Shown here: positions 57,868-59,540 of the stretch, one piece after another
How the letters are laid out: each line of letters starts with the position of its first letter
Numbering within the stretch: position 1 is the stretch's first letter
The notes under the pieces: model-generated
Seen by the model: the letters and a program-made list of their open reading frames with translations, nothing else
What the model was told of the DNA's origin: nothing
Database searches by the model: none
From: Anaerotruncus sp.
Lineage (GTDB): Bacteria; Bacillota; Clostridia; Oscillospirales; Ruminococcaceae
DNA length: 59,540 bases
Assembly: GCA_021770005.1 (NCBI GenBank)
Contig: JAETRV010000013.1
Coordinates: 1 to 59,540 of the forward strand
Reading direction: 5' to 3'
Program-made: the position numbers and the translations under genes

Positions 57868-58986
57868 CTATCTTTCAAACTTCGCCGCGACATCCTCCAA
57901 GTATTTCCGAACCGGGAGATGCTGTGGGCAATGCTCCTCACATTTTCCACATTTTATGCAGTCGCTCGCTTTTCCAAAAGCCAAGGACAGGTTTTCATAG
58001 TATGCCCCTTGCGCTGTAAAGGTTTTCGTTTTCCGTTCCTGCTCATCCGCATTATAGAGGGAAAAATATTGGGGAATTGCGATTTGTTTCGGACATTCCT
58101 CTGTGCAATAGGAACAGGCTGTGCAGGGAATCGCCACATCTTTGTTGATCTGCTCCGCCGCCTTCTTTACCATCACCATTTCTGTCTCATTCAGCGGCTG
58201 GAACGCCGACATGTAACTGATATTATCCAGAAGCTGCCGCATATCGCTCATCCCTGACAGGACCATCTCGACCTGTTCATGGCTCGCGGCGAATCGTATC
58301 GCCCATGATGGGATCGACATCTCCGGGGCATATTCCCGAAACAGTTTCTCAACCGCCTCCGGCAGCTCCGCCAGCGTGCCGCCTTTGACCGGCTCCATCA
58401 CAAAAACGGGCTTGCCATGCTTCACACAGACTTCGTAGCATTTCTTTGACTGGATCCCCAGGCTTTCCCAGTCAAGATAGTTGAGCTGCAACTGCACGAC
58501 CTCAAATTCCGGATGCGCTGTCAACAGCTGGTCAAGCAGCTCCGGCCCATCGTGATAGGAAAAGCCAATCTGTTTGACCTCGCCCTGTTCCTTTTTCTGC
58601 TTGATCCACTCAAAGCAGTGGTACCGTTCAAAGTCAGGCAGGGTGGACGCATTGATATTATGGAGGAGATAGTAATCAAAATAGTCCACGCCGGTTTTTC
58701 TGAGCTGCTCTTGAAAAATCCGGTCCCTGTCCTCAAAAGAGTGGAGGACGTAAGTCGGCAGCTTATCCGTCAACTGATAACGGTCACGCGGGTAACGTTC
58801 CACCAACGCGGCCCGGACGGCACACTCACTCTGCTCCCCGCAGTAGGGCCAGGCGGTGTCAAAGTATGTAAACCCACTCGAAAGGTAGGCATCCACCATC
58901 TCTTTGAACCGCTCAATGTCTACGCTTCCCGCATTGTTTGGGTCTGTCAAGGGCAGCCGCATGGTACCAAACCCCAATTTTTTCAC
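57868..58986 (-). CDS. Aldo/keto reductase with C-terminal [4Fe-4S] domain
   Basis: A 372-residue oxidoreductase. The N-terminal TIM barrel (1-280) has KKLGFGTMRLPL, GFTYFDTAWPYCGEQSE (Asp and Tyr of the active site), LTDKLP (Lys) and LLHNIN (His). The C-terminal ferredoxin-like part has CTACSYCTEECPKQI and CIKCGKCEEHCPQHLPV, two four-Cys clusters. Such enzymes are common in anaerobic gut Clostridia. Start GTG 58986 follows AGAGAGGTGG; the longer frame opening at 59037 is read through a MITE end and is rejected. Substrate unknown. Confidence 0.92.
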   Translation of the reverse strand: MKKLGFGTMRLPLTDPNNAGSVDIERFKEMVDAYLSSGFTYFDTAWPYCGEQSECAVRAALVERYPRDRYQLTDKLPTYVLHSFEDRDRIFQEQLRKTGVDYFDYYLLHNINASTLPDFERYHCFEWIKQKKEQGEVKQIGFSYHDGPELLDQLLTAHPEFEVVQLQLNYLDWESLGIQSKKCYEVCVKHGKPVFVMEPVKGGTLAELPEAVEKLFREYAPEMSIPSWAIRFAASHEQVEMVLSGMSDMRQLLDNISYMSAFQPLNETEMVMVKKAAEQINKDVAIPCTACSYCTEECPKQIAIPQYFSLYNADEQERKTKTFTAQGAYYENLSLAFGKASDCIKCGKCEEHCPQHLPVRKYLEDVAAKFER

Positions 58987-59002
58987 ATCATCCACCTCTC
59001 TC

Positions 59003-59042
59003 TCGAAAAATCCGTCCATTTCTCTATTTTCAAACAAGCCCT
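59003..59042 (+). mobile_element. Half copy of the MITE upstream of the aldo/keto reductase
   Basis: CGAAAAATCCGTC then CTATTTTCAAACAAGCCCTA match the right 40 bases of copy 2, in the same orientation. The reductase gene is therefore bracketed by two direct copies of this end. Confidence 0.75.
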
Positions 59043-59048
59043 ATTCAA

Positions 59049-59093
59049 AATCCAAAGTTTTACTCGATTTTTTTCAAAAAATCGCAGGGTCAA
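59049..59093 (+). repeat. Palindromic repeat, family A, copy at 59.1 kb
   Basis: tccaaagttttactcgattt followed by TTTTCAAAAAATCGC and AGGGTCAAGG, the reverse orientation of the 46.6 kb copy. Confidence 0.7.
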
Positions 59094-59355
59094 GGGACAG
59101 CAGGACATTTGGCCCCAGACCAAACGTCTGGGCGCAGAGCGCCCTCCTCGGGGCTTCTCGGGCCAGTGGCCCGAAGCGCGCTTCGCGCGACGCCCCTGCG
59201 GGCTGTCTTACGGGTTAGGGGGCAGGGACAGCAGGACGTTTGGCTCCAGACCAAACGTCTGGGCGCAGAGCGCCCTCCTCGGGGCTTCTCGGGCCTACGA
59301 CCCGAAGCGCGCTTCGCGCGACGCCCCTGCGGGCTGTCTTACGGGTTAGGGGTCA
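59094..59355 (+). repeat. Two tandem 131-bp repeats
   Basis: GGGACAGCAGGAC starts at 59094 and at 59225. Both units carry CCAGACCAAACGTCTGG, GGGCTTCTCGGG and CGCGCTTCGCGCG palindromes and end TGTCTTACGGGTTAGGGG. They differ at only about eight positions. Any open frames across them are repeat DNA, not genes. Confidence 0.9.
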
Positions 59356-59540
59356 GCGCCCCCTCCCCGTAGGCCCCACCCCGGCAAGACTGAAGCGGTT
59401 CGATCCGTTTCTCCCACCCAGCTTGCCGGGGGAGTTCTCACAAGAGGGGGGCACTGCCGCCCCTCTTGTGGGGCGCATCCTGCCCGAGCGTCGCGCTTTG
59501 CGCGCTCCGGGCTGAAAGCCCGGGCAGCGAGGGCGTTGTT
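59356..59540. other. Hairpin-rich right edge without genes
   Basis: Contains CCCGGCAAG/CTTGCCGGG, CACAAGAGGGG/CCCCTCTTGTG and GCCCGAGCG..CGGGC palindromes. ctcttgtggggcgcatcctg resembles a block at 22.5 kb. No coding region seen. Confidence 0.5.

Noticed and set aside
59094-59355. Possible CRISPR array
   Set aside because: Only two units of 131 bp with no unique spacers; this is a plain tandem duplication.
58513-59515. Plus-strand frames across the right edge with repeated RASRDAPAGCL peptides
   Set aside because: They translate the 131-bp tandem repeats and the antisense of the aldo/keto reductase; no domain or ribosome site.

Overview
The window looks like chromosome of a moderately high-GC, anaerobic, Gram-positive member of the Clostridia, most likely an Oscillospirales-type gut bacterium. 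This is inferred from strong GGAGG ribosome sites, an RNase M5-like DUF4093 protein, a DUF1540 protein, a YcbB-type response regulator, a TAXI TRAP transporter, NADP-type glutamate dehydrogenase and [4Fe-4S] aldo/keto reductase. I cannot name the species.

Layout. (1) 1-4860 is the right end of a prophage: tail-associated genes, a tyrosine recombinase, an XhlA-like protein, a holin candidate and an M23 endolysin, then two AT-rich cargo genes. It abuts the 3' end of tRNA-Ser(GCT), the probable attachment site. (2) 5.2-15 kb holds housekeeping genes on the minus strand (a DHHW/MBOAT pair with altered active sites, an RNase M5-like protein, holA, comEC, an XRE regulator, malQ) and a uracil-type permease on the plus strand. 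(3) 15-17.4 kb holds two tandem radical SAM paralogues. The downstream copy is switched out of frame by a run of 15 C, a candidate phase-variable gene. (4) 17.5-27.3 kb carries a large secreted surface protein, a class B PBP, tRNA-Pro, tRNA-Gln, thioredoxin, a DUF1540 protein and three lipoproteins, two of them sharing a nearly identical C-terminal domain.

(5) 27.5-40.7 kb is a divergent catabolic island for fructosamine (Amadori) compounds. The plus arm encodes an FrlD-like kinase, FrlB-like deglycase, GntR regulator, cupin, GltS-type symporter, two FrlC-like epimerases and a MATE exporter. The minus arm encodes a BtpA/SgcQ protein, FGGY kinase, second FrlD-like kinase, amidohydrolase and YjbQ protein. 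The two promoters share an AT-rich palindrome. (6) 40.8-41.3 kb is a five-gene tRNA operon (Val, Asp, Phe, Gly, Cys) behind a consensus promoter. (7) 41.6-49.1 kb encodes a 1,618-residue protein that appears to join HD phosphohydrolase, HEAT-like, NadD/CoaD-like nucleotidyltransferase, GNAT-like and phosphoribosyltransferase-like regions, followed by an LDH/MDH-like enzyme and a flavodoxin-like oxidoreductase.

(8) 49.2-56.8 kb forms a glutamate/glutamine block: TAXI-TRAP transporter with DUF1850 protein, gdhA, and a GlnK/GlnL-like two-component system. The TRAP operon and gdhA share an upstream repeat (TTTTGT-N4-ATCTGT) that resembles the GlnL box of Bacillus. (9) 57.2-59.5 kb has a VOC protein, an aldo/keto reductase bracketed by MITE ends, and a repeat-rich edge.

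Across the host part runs a set of small repeats: a 162-165 bp MITE-like element, its 58 bp fold-back derivatives, and palindromic mosaics often lying within a few bases of stop codons. No rRNA or CRISPR array was seen.
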